Positions 56,587 to 64,000 of a stretch of DNA of 64,000 nt are shown one piece after another (positions within the stretch are counted from its first letter, which is position 1; each line of letters opens with the position of its first letter). The position numbers and the translations under genes are program-made. Source of the stretch: Amycolatopsis japonica (GTDB taxonomy: Bacteria; Actinomycetota; Actinomycetes; Mycobacteriales; Pseudonocardiaceae). Location of the stretch: positions 6,758,001-6,822,000 of the forward strand of contig NZ_CP008953.1 of assembly GCF_000732925.1 (NCBI RefSeq). The letters are read 5' to 3'. Under the pieces are notes generated by a model. That model ran no database searches. It worked only from the letters and a program-made list of their open reading frames with translations, and was not told where the DNA came from.

Positions 56587-57474
56587 ATGACGAACCTTCA
56601 CGACACCTGGCGGCTCGGCGACCTCACCGTCAACCGCCTCGGGCTCGGCGCGATGCGGCTGACCGGGATGCCCTGGGACGAGCGACCCAAGAGCCGCGAG
56701 GACGCGATCACCGTCCTGCACCGCGCGATCGAACTCGGCGTCAACCACATCGACACGGCTTCGTTCTACTTCACGCCCACGCGGTCGGCGAACGAGCTGA
56801 TCGCGACCGCGCTCCAGCCGTATCCCGAAGACCTCGTGATCACCACGAAGGTCGGCGCGGGCCGCGACCGTGACGGCGAGTTCTCCTTCGCCCGGCCGGA
56901 TCAGCTGCGCGGCCAGGTCGAGGAGAACATCCGGCAACTCGGCCTCGACCACCTCGACGTCGTCAATCTGCGCTGGGGCGCCGCGATGGGCAAGGAGCCC
57001 GGCTCGGTGGCCGACCATTTCGGCGCGCTGGCGGAGCTGCGCGAGGCGGGCCTGATCCGGCACCTCGGCATCTCCAACGTCGTGGCGGACCAGCTGACCG
57101 AGGCTTTGTCGATCGCTCCGGTGGTCTGCGTGCAGAACCGCTACGGCCTGGCCGACCGCGAGGACGACGCCCTGCTCGACCTGTGCGGGGAGCTCGGCGT
57201 CGCGTTCGTGCCGTTCTTCGCCGTCACGACCTCGATTCCCGGCGCCGCTTCGCCCGGCGCTGTTCGTGGCGAGGCCGAGGTCGCGAAGGTCGCCGCGGCG
57301 CACGACGCGACTTCGGCGCAGATCCGGCTCGCCTGGACGCTGCACCGCGGCGCGCACGTCCTCGCCATCCCCGGGACCGGCGATCCCGGGCATCTGGCGG
57401 AGAACGTCGCGGCGGGCGGCCTGCGGTTGAGCGAGGAGGAGCTGGCTTTGCTGGACGGTGTGGGTCGGGGGTGA
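56587..57474 (+). CDS. Aldo/keto reductase
   Basis: A 295-residue TIM-barrel oxidoreductase. AKR motifs: LGLGAMRLTGMPWD at the N-terminus, HIDTASFYFTPTRSANELIA (catalytic Asp and Tyr) and LVITTKVGAGRD (Lys). The usual catalytic His is replaced: the strand reads LDVVNLRWG, with Arg at or near its position. C-terminal AIPGTGDPGHLAENVAA is the NADPH-binding loop. It reduces aldehydes or ketones; the substrate is unknown. Start ATG 56587. A strong terminator follows. Confidence 0.85.
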   Translation: MTNLHDTWRLGDLTVNRLGLGAMRLTGMPWDERPKSREDAITVLHRAIELGVNHIDTASFYFTPTRSANELIATALQPYPEDLVITTKVGAGRDRDGEFSFARPDQLRGQVEENIRQLGLDHLDVVNLRWGAAMGKEPGSVADHFGALAELREAGLIRHLGISNVVADQLTEALSIAPVVCVQNRYGLADREDDALLDLCGELGVAFVPFFAVTTSIPGAASPGAVRGEAEVAKVAAAHDATSAQIRLAWTLHRGAHVLAIPGTGDPGHLAENVAAGGLRLSEEELALLDGVGRG

Positions 57475-57484
57475 GCTCGCGGGG

Positions 57485-57530
57485 GTCGTGAGTCGCGTTT
57501 CGGGTTCTAACCCGAAACGCCACTCACGAC
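57485..57530. terminator. Bidirectional terminator
   Basis: Arms GTCGTGAGTCGCGTTTCGGG plus TT (57485-57506) and their near-exact complement (57509-57530) with one mismatch, between convergent genes. Confidence 0.85.
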
Positions 57531-57546
57531 CCACCGCACCGAAGGC

Positions 57547-58113
57547 TCACCAGCGGACCCGGCGGTCCACGGCGACCCAGTTCGTCTCCCAGGTCGTCCC
57601 GCCGTCGGCCGAGAACGCCTGCTCGAATCGCGCCTCGTCCGCGCCTTGCCGGAAGACGAGGAAACGCACCTTGATCGGACGGCCGCCGAGCTGGTCGTCG
57701 CCGTGGAACTCGCCGACGCCGTCATGGAACCCGCCGTAGACCGATGGGGTGAGCAGACCGTCACGCATGTTGACGAAGGTCAGGCTCCACCGCTGCGCCT
57801 GCGGTTCGTACAGCCGCAGGTTCAGCGCGTCGATGCGCCCGTCCGGGCCCGAAACCTCGAATTCGAGGGCGTTCGCCCGCCGGTCCATGAGCGGGCGGAC
57901 GGTGCTGGTGCCCGCGAACTGGAGCCACTGGTCCGCGGACTCCGAAAGCGGCTCGGCGAGCACCCGCACCGTGGAGCGCCAGGTGCCGATCTCCCAGTCG
58001 AACGCGCGCTGGGGATCGGTGCCCGAGGTCGACGCGTCGCCCGACGCCGCCGTCGCGACCAGCATCAGGGCCGAAAGGCCCACTGTCAGGATTCGTTTGT
58101 ATGGCACGGTCAT
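57547..58113 (-). CDS. Secreted protein of unknown function (DUF1579-like)
   Basis: A 188-residue protein with a signal peptide (LTVGLSALMLVATAASG). The mature part begins FDWEIGTWRSTVRVLAEPLS and continues NLRLYEPQAQRWSLTFVNMR, VRFLVFRQGADEARFEQAFS. These are the features of DUF1579-like or related lipocalin/beta-barrel proteins: FDxxxGxW at the start and FRxxD..ARFEQAFSxDGGxTWE at the end. Divergent from an HxlR regulator 29 bases away, which may control it. Confidence 0.7.
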   Translation of the reverse strand: MTVPYKRILTVGLSALMLVATAASGDASTSGTDPQRAFDWEIGTWRSTVRVLAEPLSESADQWLQFAGTSTVRPLMDRRANALEFEVSGPDGRIDALNLRLYEPQAQRWSLTFVNMRDGLLTPSVYGGFHDGVGEFHGDDQLGGRPIKVRFLVFRQGADEARFEQAFSADGGTTWETNWVAVDRRVRW

Positions 58114-58142
58114 GGTCCGAACTATCCGAGCGGAGGACGACC

Positions 58143-58544
58143 ATGGACAAGAAGGCACTTCCGGGTAACCTTCCCCGTCCCAACCCGCTGCCGGGCTGTC
58201 CGATGGCCGCGGCGTTCGCCGCGATCGGCGGGAAATGGAAACTGACGCTGCTGTACTGGCTCGCCCACGGTGAATCCCATTTCGCCGGCCTCCGCCGCCG
58301 GGGCGCCCCCATCACGCCCAAGGTGCTGGCCGAACAGCTCCGCGAACTCGAAGCCGACGGGCTCGTCGAGCGCGTGGTCACCGGGCCGGTCCCGGCGCGT
58401 GTCATCTACCGGCTCACTCCTTACGGCGCCACGGTTCTGCCGGTGGTCGAGGGAGTCCGGGTCTGGGGCGAGGCGCATCTCGAACGCACCCGTGGCGACG
58501 CCGCGCCGAACGCCGCGATGGGCTGCGCCGACGCGATCGGATAG
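58143..58544 (+). CDS. HxlR-family transcription regulator
   Basis: A 133-residue winged-helix protein. Motif CPMAAAFAAIGGKWKLTLLY is typical of the HxlR start (Cys near 19, then IGGKWxxxIL). The wing and recognition part: ITPKVLAEQLRELEADGLVE, RVIYRLTPYGATVLPVVE. The single conserved Cys suggests redox or electrophile sensing as in YodB/HypR. It is divergent from the DUF1579-like gene, the likely target. Confidence 0.85.
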   Translation: MDKKALPGNLPRPNPLPGCPMAAAFAAIGGKWKLTLLYWLAHGESHFAGLRRRGAPITPKVLAEQLRELEADGLVERVVTGPVPARVIYRLTPYGATVLPVVEGVRVWGEAHLERTRGDAAPNAAMGCADAIG

Positions 58545-58617
58545 CGATCTCGCGTGATTGAACGGCGATCATGCGTGATTGAAGAGCGATCTCGCGTGAT
58601 TAGGGGGCGATCACGGG
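58544..58617 (+). repeat. 21-bp tandem repeat at the cluster edge
   Basis: Unit close to GCGATCTCGCGTGATTGAA begins at 58544, 58565, 58586 and 58607, giving an exact 21-base period; the fourth copy is partial. It fills the gap between the hxlR stop and the DAHP synthase stop (convergent). Confidence 0.88.
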
Positions 58618-58618
58618 G

Positions 58619-59695
58619 TCAGCGCACTCCGGAGCGGCGGGCGGCGGTGGCCGTGGCGAGGGTCTGCAGGACCTCTTGGGTGGCGGCGAGGTCGATGCAG
58701 GCGTCCGTGATGGACTGGCCGTAGGTGAGCGGCCGGTCGGGGTGGAGGTCCTGGCGGCCCGCCTGGAGGTTGGATTCGAGCATGACGCCGACGATGCCGC
58801 GCTGACCGTTCTTGATCTGTTCGGCGATCTGGCCGGCGACGACGGGCTGCCGGAGGTGGTCCTTGCGGCTGTTGTCGTGGCTGGCGTCGATCACGACCCG
58901 GCGGGGCAGTCCCGCGTTCTGCAGCGTGGTGAGCGCCGCGCGGACGGACGCCGGGTTGTGGTTCGGCGCGCTGTTGCCGCCGCGCAGCACGAGGTGACAG
59001 TCCGGGTTGCCGACGGTGTGCAGGATCGCGGGCAGGCCACTGGGGTCGACGCCGGGGACGACGTGCCGGGCTTCGGCGGCGCGGATCGCGTCGACCGCGA
59101 CACCGACATCGCCGTCGCGGCGGTTCTTGAACCCGACCGGCATGGACAGGCCGCTCGCCAGCATGCGGTGGTTCTGGCTTTCCACGGTGCGCGCGCCGAT
59201 CGCGCCCCACGAGACGGTGTCGGCCAGGTACGCCGGGATCGTGGTGTCCAGCCATTCGCAAGCGGCGGGCAGACCACCCTCGGCGAGTTCGAGGAGCAGG
59301 TCCCTGGCGACGCGCAGCCCGCGGTTGACGTCGCCGGTGCCGTCGAGGTGCGGATCGTTGATGAGTCCCTTCCAGCCGCCGACCGTGCGGGGCTTTTCGA
59401 AGTACACGCGCATGACGACCAGGAGTTCGTCGACGAACCGGCCGGCGAGGGCGGCCAGCCGGTCGGCGTATTCGAGTGCCGCGGCGGGATCGTGGATGGA
59501 ACAGGGCCCGGCGATCACGAGCAGCCTGTCGTCCGTGCCGTCGAGGACGCGGAGGACGTTTTCCCTGCCGTGGCGCACCGTGTCGGCCGCGGTCGCGCTG
59601 AGCGGCAGTTCGTGGTGCAGCAGGGCGGGTGTGACCAGCGGGACCATCCGGTCGATGCGCTGGTTGTCGAGTTCGACCGTGGCGATGGTTGTCAT
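58619..59695 (-). CDS. 3-deoxy-D-arabino-heptulosonate-7-phosphate synthase (class I)
   Basis: A 358-residue class I DAHP synthase. LVIAGPCSIHDPAAALEYAD, MRVYFEKPRTVGGWKGLIND, GARTVESQNHRMLASGLSMP, VGFKNRRDGDVGVAVDAI, ILHTVGNPDCHLVLRGG, IDASHDNSRKDH and GVMLESNL give PEP/E4P-binding and metal residues. It condenses PEP and erythrose 4-phosphate, the first step to chorismate. In a glycopeptide cluster its role is to raise flux to tyrosine and the hydroxyphenylglycine and beta-hydroxytyrosine precursors. ATG 59695; an adjacent GTG at 59698 is possible. It follows the dpg genes in the same direction, with 170 bases between. Confidence 0.93.
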   Translation of the reverse strand: MTTIATVELDNQRIDRMVPLVTPALLHHELPLSATAADTVRHGRENVLRVLDGTDDRLLVIAGPCSIHDPAAALEYADRLAALAGRFVDELLVVMRVYFEKPRTVGGWKGLINDPHLDGTGDVNRGLRVARDLLLELAEGGLPAACEWLDTTIPAYLADTVSWGAIGARTVESQNHRMLASGLSMPVGFKNRRDGDVGVAVDAIRAAEARHVVPGVDPSGLPAILHTVGNPDCHLVLRGGNSAPNHNPASVRAALTTLQNAGLPRRVVIDASHDNSRKDHLRQPVVAGQIAEQIKNGQRGIVGVMLESNLQAGRQDLHPDRPLTYGQSITDACIDLAATQEVLQTLATATAARRSGVR

Positions 59696-59865
59696 CACAG
59701 ATATCCAGGGTTTCTGCCGGCACCGGGCGCGGGAAAGCCGGGGTTTCCCGGCCCGGACGGCGGTCTCGGGTGAATTAGAAGCAGGCCCGGCATTTACTCG
59801 AGCGAGAATTCTCTTACCCCGAATGTTCCATCATCCGCCACGCGGAACAATGGTCCAACCCGAAT

Positions 59866-60657
59866 TCAGCGACCGGTCCAGATCGGATCCCGTTTCTCGG
59901 CGAAGGCACGGGCGCCCTCGCTCGCGTCCGCGCTCGTCCGTCGCCGTTCTTCCCACGGATACGAGGTTTTGAACGCTTCTTCGAGCGGGAGGTCGAGTGA
60001 TCGCAGCGCGGCCTCCTTGATCGCCCGTACCGAAAGCGGAGCGGCGCGCACCAGGTCGTCCGTCCATTCGGCGACGCACCGATCCAATTCCGGGAACGGG
60101 ACGACCTCGTTGACCAGCCCGTGCCGCAACGCCGTCGCCGCGTCCATTCTGCGGCCGGTCAGCAGATATCCCATCGCCACCTTCTGCGGAAGCTGGCGCG
60201 GCAACCGGAACACCCCGCCCGCCCCGGCGATCAGACCGAGACGGACCTCCGGCAAGCCGAAGACAGCTTCTTCGGAAGCGACGACGATGTCGCACGCGAG
60301 CACCAGTTCGAAACCGCCGCCCAGCGCATAGCCGTGCACGCGTGCGACCACCGGTTTGGACAGCGTGAACCGGTCGGTCAGCCGGGGATGCCCCGGCTGA
60401 CCGCTGCTGCCGAACGTCGACGCTTCAACGCCTTCGTCGGTCAGCCGCGCCCGTTCCTTGAGGTCCTGCCCGACGGAGAACGCCCGATCCCCCGCCCCGG
60501 TCAGGACCACGGCCCGGACGTCGTCGTCGGCTTCGACGTCGTCCCAGATCCCGGCGAGTTCCGCGTGCATCCGCCGGTCCATCGCGTTCAGCGCCTCGGG
60601 CCGGTCCATCGTCACGTAGGCGACGTGATCCTTCTTCTCGTACCGGACGCCGTTCAT
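59866..60657 (-). CDS. dpgD: DpgD enoyl-CoA hydratase/isomerase
   Basis: A 263-residue crotonase: VTMDRPEALNAMDRRMHAEL, GDRAFSVGQDLKERARL, HGYALGGGFELVLACDIVVA and FGLPEVRLGLIAGAGGVFRL, with the catalytic Glu positions. With DpgA and DpgB it makes 3,5-dihydroxyphenylacetyl-CoA efficiently, helping dehydration and aromatisation of the tetraketide. It overlaps dpgC by four bases. Length and start ATG 60657 fit DpgD proteins. Confidence 0.92.
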   Translation of the reverse strand: MNGVRYEKKDHVAYVTMDRPEALNAMDRRMHAELAGIWDDVEADDDVRAVVLTGAGDRAFSVGQDLKERARLTDEGVEASTFGSSGQPGHPRLTDRFTLSKPVVARVHGYALGGGFELVLACDIVVASEEAVFGLPEVRLGLIAGAGGVFRLPRQLPQKVAMGYLLTGRRMDAATALRHGLVNEVVPFPELDRCVAEWTDDLVRAAPLSVRAIKEAALRSLDLPLEEAFKTSYPWEERRRTSADASEGARAFAEKRDPIWTGR

Positions 60658-61868
60658 CGCGAGCCCACCGCGAAGCCGTCCACCTTGCCGATCACGTCCG
60701 CGCCGTAGATGCGCAAAGCCTGCTGCAACGCGAATTCGGCGATATACCGGCGGAATTCCTCCGGTGGTTCCTCGGAAAGGTTCACCATGCGCCGGTTGGC
60801 GGCGACGGCCTCCCCGTCGAGCCGGGCGAGCGCGCCGTCGATGGCCGCGTCCATCTCCTCCGGCGGCACGACCTCGTCGACGATCGAGCGGGCGTCCGGC
60901 TCGTCCGCCCGGAGCTTGCGGCCGCCGAGGATCACCTGCCGGGCCACCCGCGGCCCGGCGATCCGGGAAAGCCGGAAGTTGGACACGCCGGGGATGATCC
61001 CCTCCTTGGCCGCGGGCAGGCTGAGATACGCGTCGGACGCCGCCAGCACGTGGTCGAAGACCAGCAGCAGCTGGGTCCCGCCGCCGATGGCGAAGGAATC
61101 GACGGCCGCCATCCAGGGTTTGCCGGTGAACCGGGAATGCCAGGAATCGTCCGTGAGCAGACCGCGGAAGATCTTCTGGATGTACCCCGTTTCCCGCCGC
61201 AGCAGGAAATCCACCAGTGGGATGTCGCCGGAGCTGAGCTTCTTGAGGTTGATCCCCGCGCAGAACACGCGGCGCCCCAGATAGCGGGGATGGCTCATCA
61301 CCCCGCCCCGCAGCAGTCCCACCCGGACGGACGGGTCGAGCAGCACCAGGTCGACCGCGGTCTCCATGTCGTCGACCTGCTGGGCGTCCTCGGCGTTCAG
61401 GCAGTCGTCCCGGCACAGGGTCAGGTGCGCGACGCCGTCCCGGCGCTCCAGCCGGACGGCCTCCATCTGCACGACCCCGGTTTCGAGGAACTCCGGGAGC
61501 AGCCGCCGCGCCCTGGCGGTGGGCCGGAGCATGGCGTCGAGCAGATGCGGGCCCGCCTTCGGCGCGCGCAGGATCCCGCGCAGGAAGATGCCCTGGTCGA
61601 TCTCGCGCCCTTCCTTCTCCGCCTGCGGCCGCGCACGCTCGGCCGCCATCTGCGCCTCCGACGGCACCAGACCGGGGAAGGCGAGCGCGGCGGCGCGGAC
61701 GAGCTCGTCGATCCGCAGGTACCGCGTCCGGCCGTCGGTGAGTTCGGCGTAGAGCTCCTCGGCGTGCGCCTCGACGAAGGCCGCGCGCAGCGTCCGGACC
61801 TCGTCGTCGACGCGGTGGGCCTCCCCCGCCAGGGCCCGGAGGTCGAGCCCTGGCGAAAGAGCCGTCAC
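60654..61868 (-). CDS. dpgC: DpgC cofactor-independent dioxygenase
   Basis: A 404-residue crotonase-fold oxygenase. The N-terminal helical part (about 1-130) is the DpgC extension. The core has FCAGINLKKLSSGDIPLVDF, SFAIGGGTQLLLVFDHVLAA and AAKEGIIPGVSNFRLSRIAG. DpgC converts 3,5-dihydroxyphenylacetyl-CoA to 3,5-dihydroxyphenylglyoxylate using O2 without metal or cofactor. The start is a GTG at 61868 overlapping the dpgB stop (GTGA). Published relatives are a little longer at the N-terminus; here the coupled GTG is the best start. Confidence 0.93.
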   Translation of the reverse strand: MTALSPGLDLRALAGEAHRVDDEVRTLRAAFVEAHAEELYAELTDGRTRYLRIDELVRAAALAFPGLVPSEAQMAAERARPQAEKEGREIDQGIFLRGILRAPKAGPHLLDAMLRPTARARRLLPEFLETGVVQMEAVRLERRDGVAHLTLCRDDCLNAEDAQQVDDMETAVDLVLLDPSVRVGLLRGGVMSHPRYLGRRVFCAGINLKKLSSGDIPLVDFLLRRETGYIQKIFRGLLTDDSWHSRFTGKPWMAAVDSFAIGGGTQLLLVFDHVLAASDAYLSLPAAKEGIIPGVSNFRLSRIAGPRVARQVILGGRKLRADEPDARSIVDEVVPPEEMDAAIDGALARLDGEAVAANRRMVNLSEEPPEEFRRYIAEFALQQALRIYGADVIGKVDGFAVGSR

Positions 61869-62527
61869 GACTTGGCTTCCCGCCGCAGGGCCCTGTCCGC
61901 CGCGGCCAGGTGGGAACCGAGCGCCTCTTCGAAGGTGGTCGAGCCCGCTTCGAAGATCAGCTGCCGCCGGATCGCCGTCTCGGCGCCGTCCACGACGACG
62001 TCCAGCTCCGCCAGCGTCTTCGCCGGATCGTCGGACACCTCGTCGATCAGGTCGAGGGCGAGCGCGCGCTCCGTCCCGATCGGGGCCCCGAGCAGCACGG
62101 CCCGGCGGATGCCCGCCGCTCCGGCCTGTTTGGTGAGCCGGTAGACGGTCATGCCCGGCCAGGTGCCACCGCCCGCCGACGCGAGCCGCAGCGTGGTGCC
62201 CGGTTCGGCGATCCGGATGTCGGCGGCGAGGAGCAGATCCAAGGCCGTTCCGGCGCATTCGCCCGACGCCACCGCGGCCGTGAGCCTGCCGAGGCGTTCG
62301 AACCGGCGCACGACCCGTTCCCATTTGGACACGAGCCCGACCGCCAGCCCCTTCGCCCAGTCGGCGGGCGGGGCCCCCGTGACGTGGATGGTCACCGGTC
62401 CCGGTTCACGCTGGTCCTCGGCTCGGTCGCAGAACGCGCCGATCTCCTCGACGGCCGCGGCCGACAGCGGACGGGATCCGTCGAAGCGCAGCACCAGTTC
62501 GCCCTTGATTTCGTTACGCGTCACCAT
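61865..62527 (-). CDS. dpgB: DpgB crotonase-like helper of DpgA
   Basis: A 220-residue crotonase-like protein (ELVLRFDGSRPLSAAAVEEI, AAVASGECAGTALDLLLAAD, SAGGGTWPGMTVYRLTKQAG). Compared with true hydratases the active-site acids are not conserved. DpgB proteins raise DpgA activity. Start ATG 62527 overlaps the dpgA stop by seven bases, so they are coupled. Confidence 0.9.
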   Translation of the reverse strand: MVTRNEIKGELVLRFDGSRPLSAAAVEEIGAFCDRAEDQREPGPVTIHVTGAPPADWAKGLAVGLVSKWERVVRRFERLGRLTAAVASGECAGTALDLLLAADIRIAEPGTTLRLASAGGGTWPGMTVYRLTKQAGAAGIRRAVLLGAPIGTERALALDLIDEVSDDPAKTLAELDVVVDGAETAIRRQLIFEAGSTTFEEALGSHLAAADRALRREAKS

Positions 62528-63639
62528 TGAATAAGCGCCATTTCGATTGTGGAGCCAGGCCCCATGGTCATGAGCACGCCGTAGTCCCCCGGGCGGGCGA
62601 CGTCTTCGTCGGCGAGCCGCTCGTAGGAGAAGAGGAAGGAGCCGCTGGAGAGGTTCCCGTAGTCGCGGAGCACACCGGTGGTGTGGCGCACGTCGTGCCG
62701 GCTCAGGCCGAGGTTGACGACGACGGCGTCGATCACCTTCTTCCCGCCCGAATGCACCAGCCAGTGCCCGATGTCGCTGCGGCGCAGGCCCGTCCCGGAC
62801 AGGAGCCGGTCGATGACGATTTCGGCGTGCGCGCCGACCACGTAGGGGATCTGCGGGTCGAGGAAGAAACTGAACCGGTCCTGGTCACGGTCCCAGTCGT
62901 AGCGCATCGCGTCGACCGCGTCGGTGATGATGTAGCTGGCGAATTTGAGGACGCGCGGACCCGGCACGCGCCCGTCACCGGAAACGAGCGCGAGCGCCGC
63001 GGATCCGTCGCCGAAAAGACTGTTGACCACCGCGGTCCGCATCGTGCCGTCCAGCGCGTAGGCGGCGGAACACGCCTCGCTGCACAGGACGACGCCGAGT
63101 TCGCCGGGATGCGCCGCGGACCAGCCCGCGACCACGTTGAGCGCGTTGAGACCGGCGTTGCAGCCCATGCCCACGATGTCCGAGCGGCTGCAATGCGGGT
63201 CGATGCCCATTTCCCGGATGATGAGCGCGCTCAAGCCGGGCGTCAGGAACCCGGTCGAGGTGACACAGCACAGATGACGCAGATCCGAAAGCGTCGCGCC
63301 CGCCGACTTCAGGCAGGCCTCCAAGGCGCGGCAACCCATGTCGACGGCGATCCTCTTGTGCTTGTCGAGGAGGTCGCCCTGCGGTTCGGTCGCGCGGGCG
63401 CCGCCGGGACCCTCCGGCGGCAGGGTGAGGAAGCGCCGGTCGATGGCGCTGTTCAGGAAGACCGAACGGATCTTCGGATCCTCGATGTCGAGGATTTCGA
63501 GAAGTTCGGTCTGTGAGTACGACGACTCGGACACCGCGGTGCCCACGCCGGCGAATCGGGTGATCTCGGTGAGTCCGGTGAGGACGGAAAGGTCCTCGGC
63601 CGGTTCGATGATGGCCGTCATCGGTACATCCACCCCCAT
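62521..63639 (-). CDS. dpgA: DpgA type III polyketide synthase
   Basis: A 372-residue chalcone-synthase-like enzyme that joins four malonyl-CoA units into 3,5-dihydroxyphenylacetyl-CoA. Counting from the ATG at 63639, the nucleophile is Cys160 in IVGMGCNAGLNALNVV, the same number as reported for DpgA; His296 (WLVHSGGKK) and Asn329 (RDYGNLSSGS) complete the triad. This agreement supports the 63639 start over the internal ATG at 63621. It begins the dpgABCD operon; the 180 bases upstream to 63819 are non-coding and probably hold the promoter. Confidence 0.95.
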   Translation of the reverse strand: MGVDVPMTAIIEPAEDLSVLTGLTEITRFAGVGTAVSESSYSQTELLEILDIEDPKIRSVFLNSAIDRRFLTLPPEGPGGARATEPQGDLLDKHKRIAVDMGCRALEACLKSAGATLSDLRHLCCVTSTGFLTPGLSALIIREMGIDPHCSRSDIVGMGCNAGLNALNVVAGWSAAHPGELGVVLCSEACSAAYALDGTMRTAVVNSLFGDGSAALALVSGDGRVPGPRVLKFASYIITDAVDAMRYDWDRDQDRFSFFLDPQIPYVVGAHAEIVIDRLLSGTGLRRSDIGHWLVHSGGKKVIDAVVVNLGLSRHDVRHTTGVLRDYGNLSSGSFLFSYERLADEDVARPGDYGVLMTMGPGSTIEMALIQW

Positions 63640-63819
63640 GTTCTGAGCTTGCTACGAAGCAGCTGCTTGAACTGCGCAGCGGGCATTGGTCTCACCTTTC
63701 GCGGATCTCAGTGGACATTTCCGAAATTAGGCTTCGTCGAACTCGATGGTCAACGCGTCCAAGCCCCGTACGGCAAGGGAAATCAGGCGGCCGACCGTCT
63801 CAAGTGGACTACACGTGCG

Positions 63820-64000
63820 TTACGGGCGGCGGTAGATCGTCATGGAATGGCCCACTCGCTCGATCGGCGTACTGCCCGCGATCAGGGAGCCGAGGTCGCC
63901 GCCGTGGCCGTTTCCGGGCGCCCCTCCCCCGCCCATGGGATCGGCGAACGCGCCGAGGACCGCGGAATCCGACACGGCGAGCACCCCGTGCACCTGATCC
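63820..64000 (-). CDS. 3' end of an unidentified gene of the glycopeptide cluster
   Basis: The minus strand carries the last 60 residues of a protein (stop TAA at 63820-63822): QVHGVLAVSDSAVLGAFADP, then a Gly-rich loop and TPIERVGHSMTIYRRP at the end. The gene runs off the right edge. The Gly-rich loop with a basic C-terminus resembles the extracellular end of polytopic glycosyl- or mannosyltransferases found in some glycopeptide clusters, but 60 residues are not enough to be sure. Confidence 0.5.
   Translation of the reverse strand, partial: DQVHGVLAVSDSAVLGAFADPMGGGGAPGNGHGGDLGSLIAGSTPIERVGHSMTIYRRP

Noticed and set aside
58544..58617. CRISPR or att site at the cluster border
   Set aside because: Units are contiguous with no spacers, and no integrase or second copy is seen.

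Overview
This 64 kb window is very G+C rich, with long open frames in every reading frame, and reads as the chromosome of a filamentous actinomycete. A dpgA-dpgB-dpgC-dpgD operon followed by a DAHP synthase at the right edge is the margin of a glycopeptide antibiotic gene cluster of the vancomycin, balhimycin or ristocetin kind. With SARP and LuxR-type regulators, GAF-ANTAR proteins, type VII secretion substrates and dispersed perfect palindromes, this points to Amycolatopsis or a close relative. The genus is an inference from gene content; no database search was made.

Layout. 1-2.4 kb: a secreted ricin-B/beta-helix protein (cut by the left edge) and tRNA-Ala(GGC) with a strong terminator. 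2.5-12.9 kb: an accessory region mixing stress and signalling genes (sigma-region-4-like protein, double STAS protein, AI-2E transporter, DUF6292, acyl-CoA desaturase, two GAF-ANTAR proteins, phosphoribosyltransferase, DUF5994) with at least six decayed gene remnants. 12.9-19.7 kb: a betaine/choline-type ABC importer made of a binding lipoprotein and one giant permease-ATPase-CBS-permease fusion, divergent from a large LuxR-family ATPase regulator, then a YciI-like protein. 19.7-27.3 kb: a copper-handling island with two CsoR repressors, two CopZ-like chaperones, a CopA ATPase, a secreted metal-associated protein, DUF4396, a CxxCxxxH peroxidase-like protein and an MFS exporter, linked by four near-identical CsoR-type palindromes.

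27.4-31.8 kb: methyltransferase, secreted protein and a full-length SARP regulator. 31.8-38.3 kb: a possible type VII secretion-associated module (EspC-like protein, large WXG-like protein, small charged protein, Thr/Pro-rich lipoprotein) beside two divergent AAA+ ATPases and a TPR protein. 38.3-39.9 kb: a five-copy repeat and a DUF222/HNH protein. 40-45.6 kb: divergent polysaccharide genes (UDP-GlcNAc 2-epimerase and DUF2334 on one side; small membrane protein, GT2 glycosyltransferase and a 3D-like secreted protein on the other). 45.6-48.3 kb: an XRE regulator / ImmA-like metallopeptidase / MAB_1171c-type membrane protein operon divergent from two small secreted proteins, with a repeated operator candidate between them.

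48.4-58.5 kb: mostly exported or envelope proteins (M23 peptidase, cutinase-like esterase, lipoproteins, an NlpC/P60-CHAP-type type VII substrate with its WXG-like partner) and housekeeping-type enzymes and regulators. 58.6-64 kb: a 21-bp tandem repeat marks the edge of the glycopeptide cluster. DAHP synthase raises shikimate flux and DpgA-D make 3,5-dihydroxyphenylglyoxylate, the precursor of the Dpg residues of the antibiotic. A partial gene runs off the right end.
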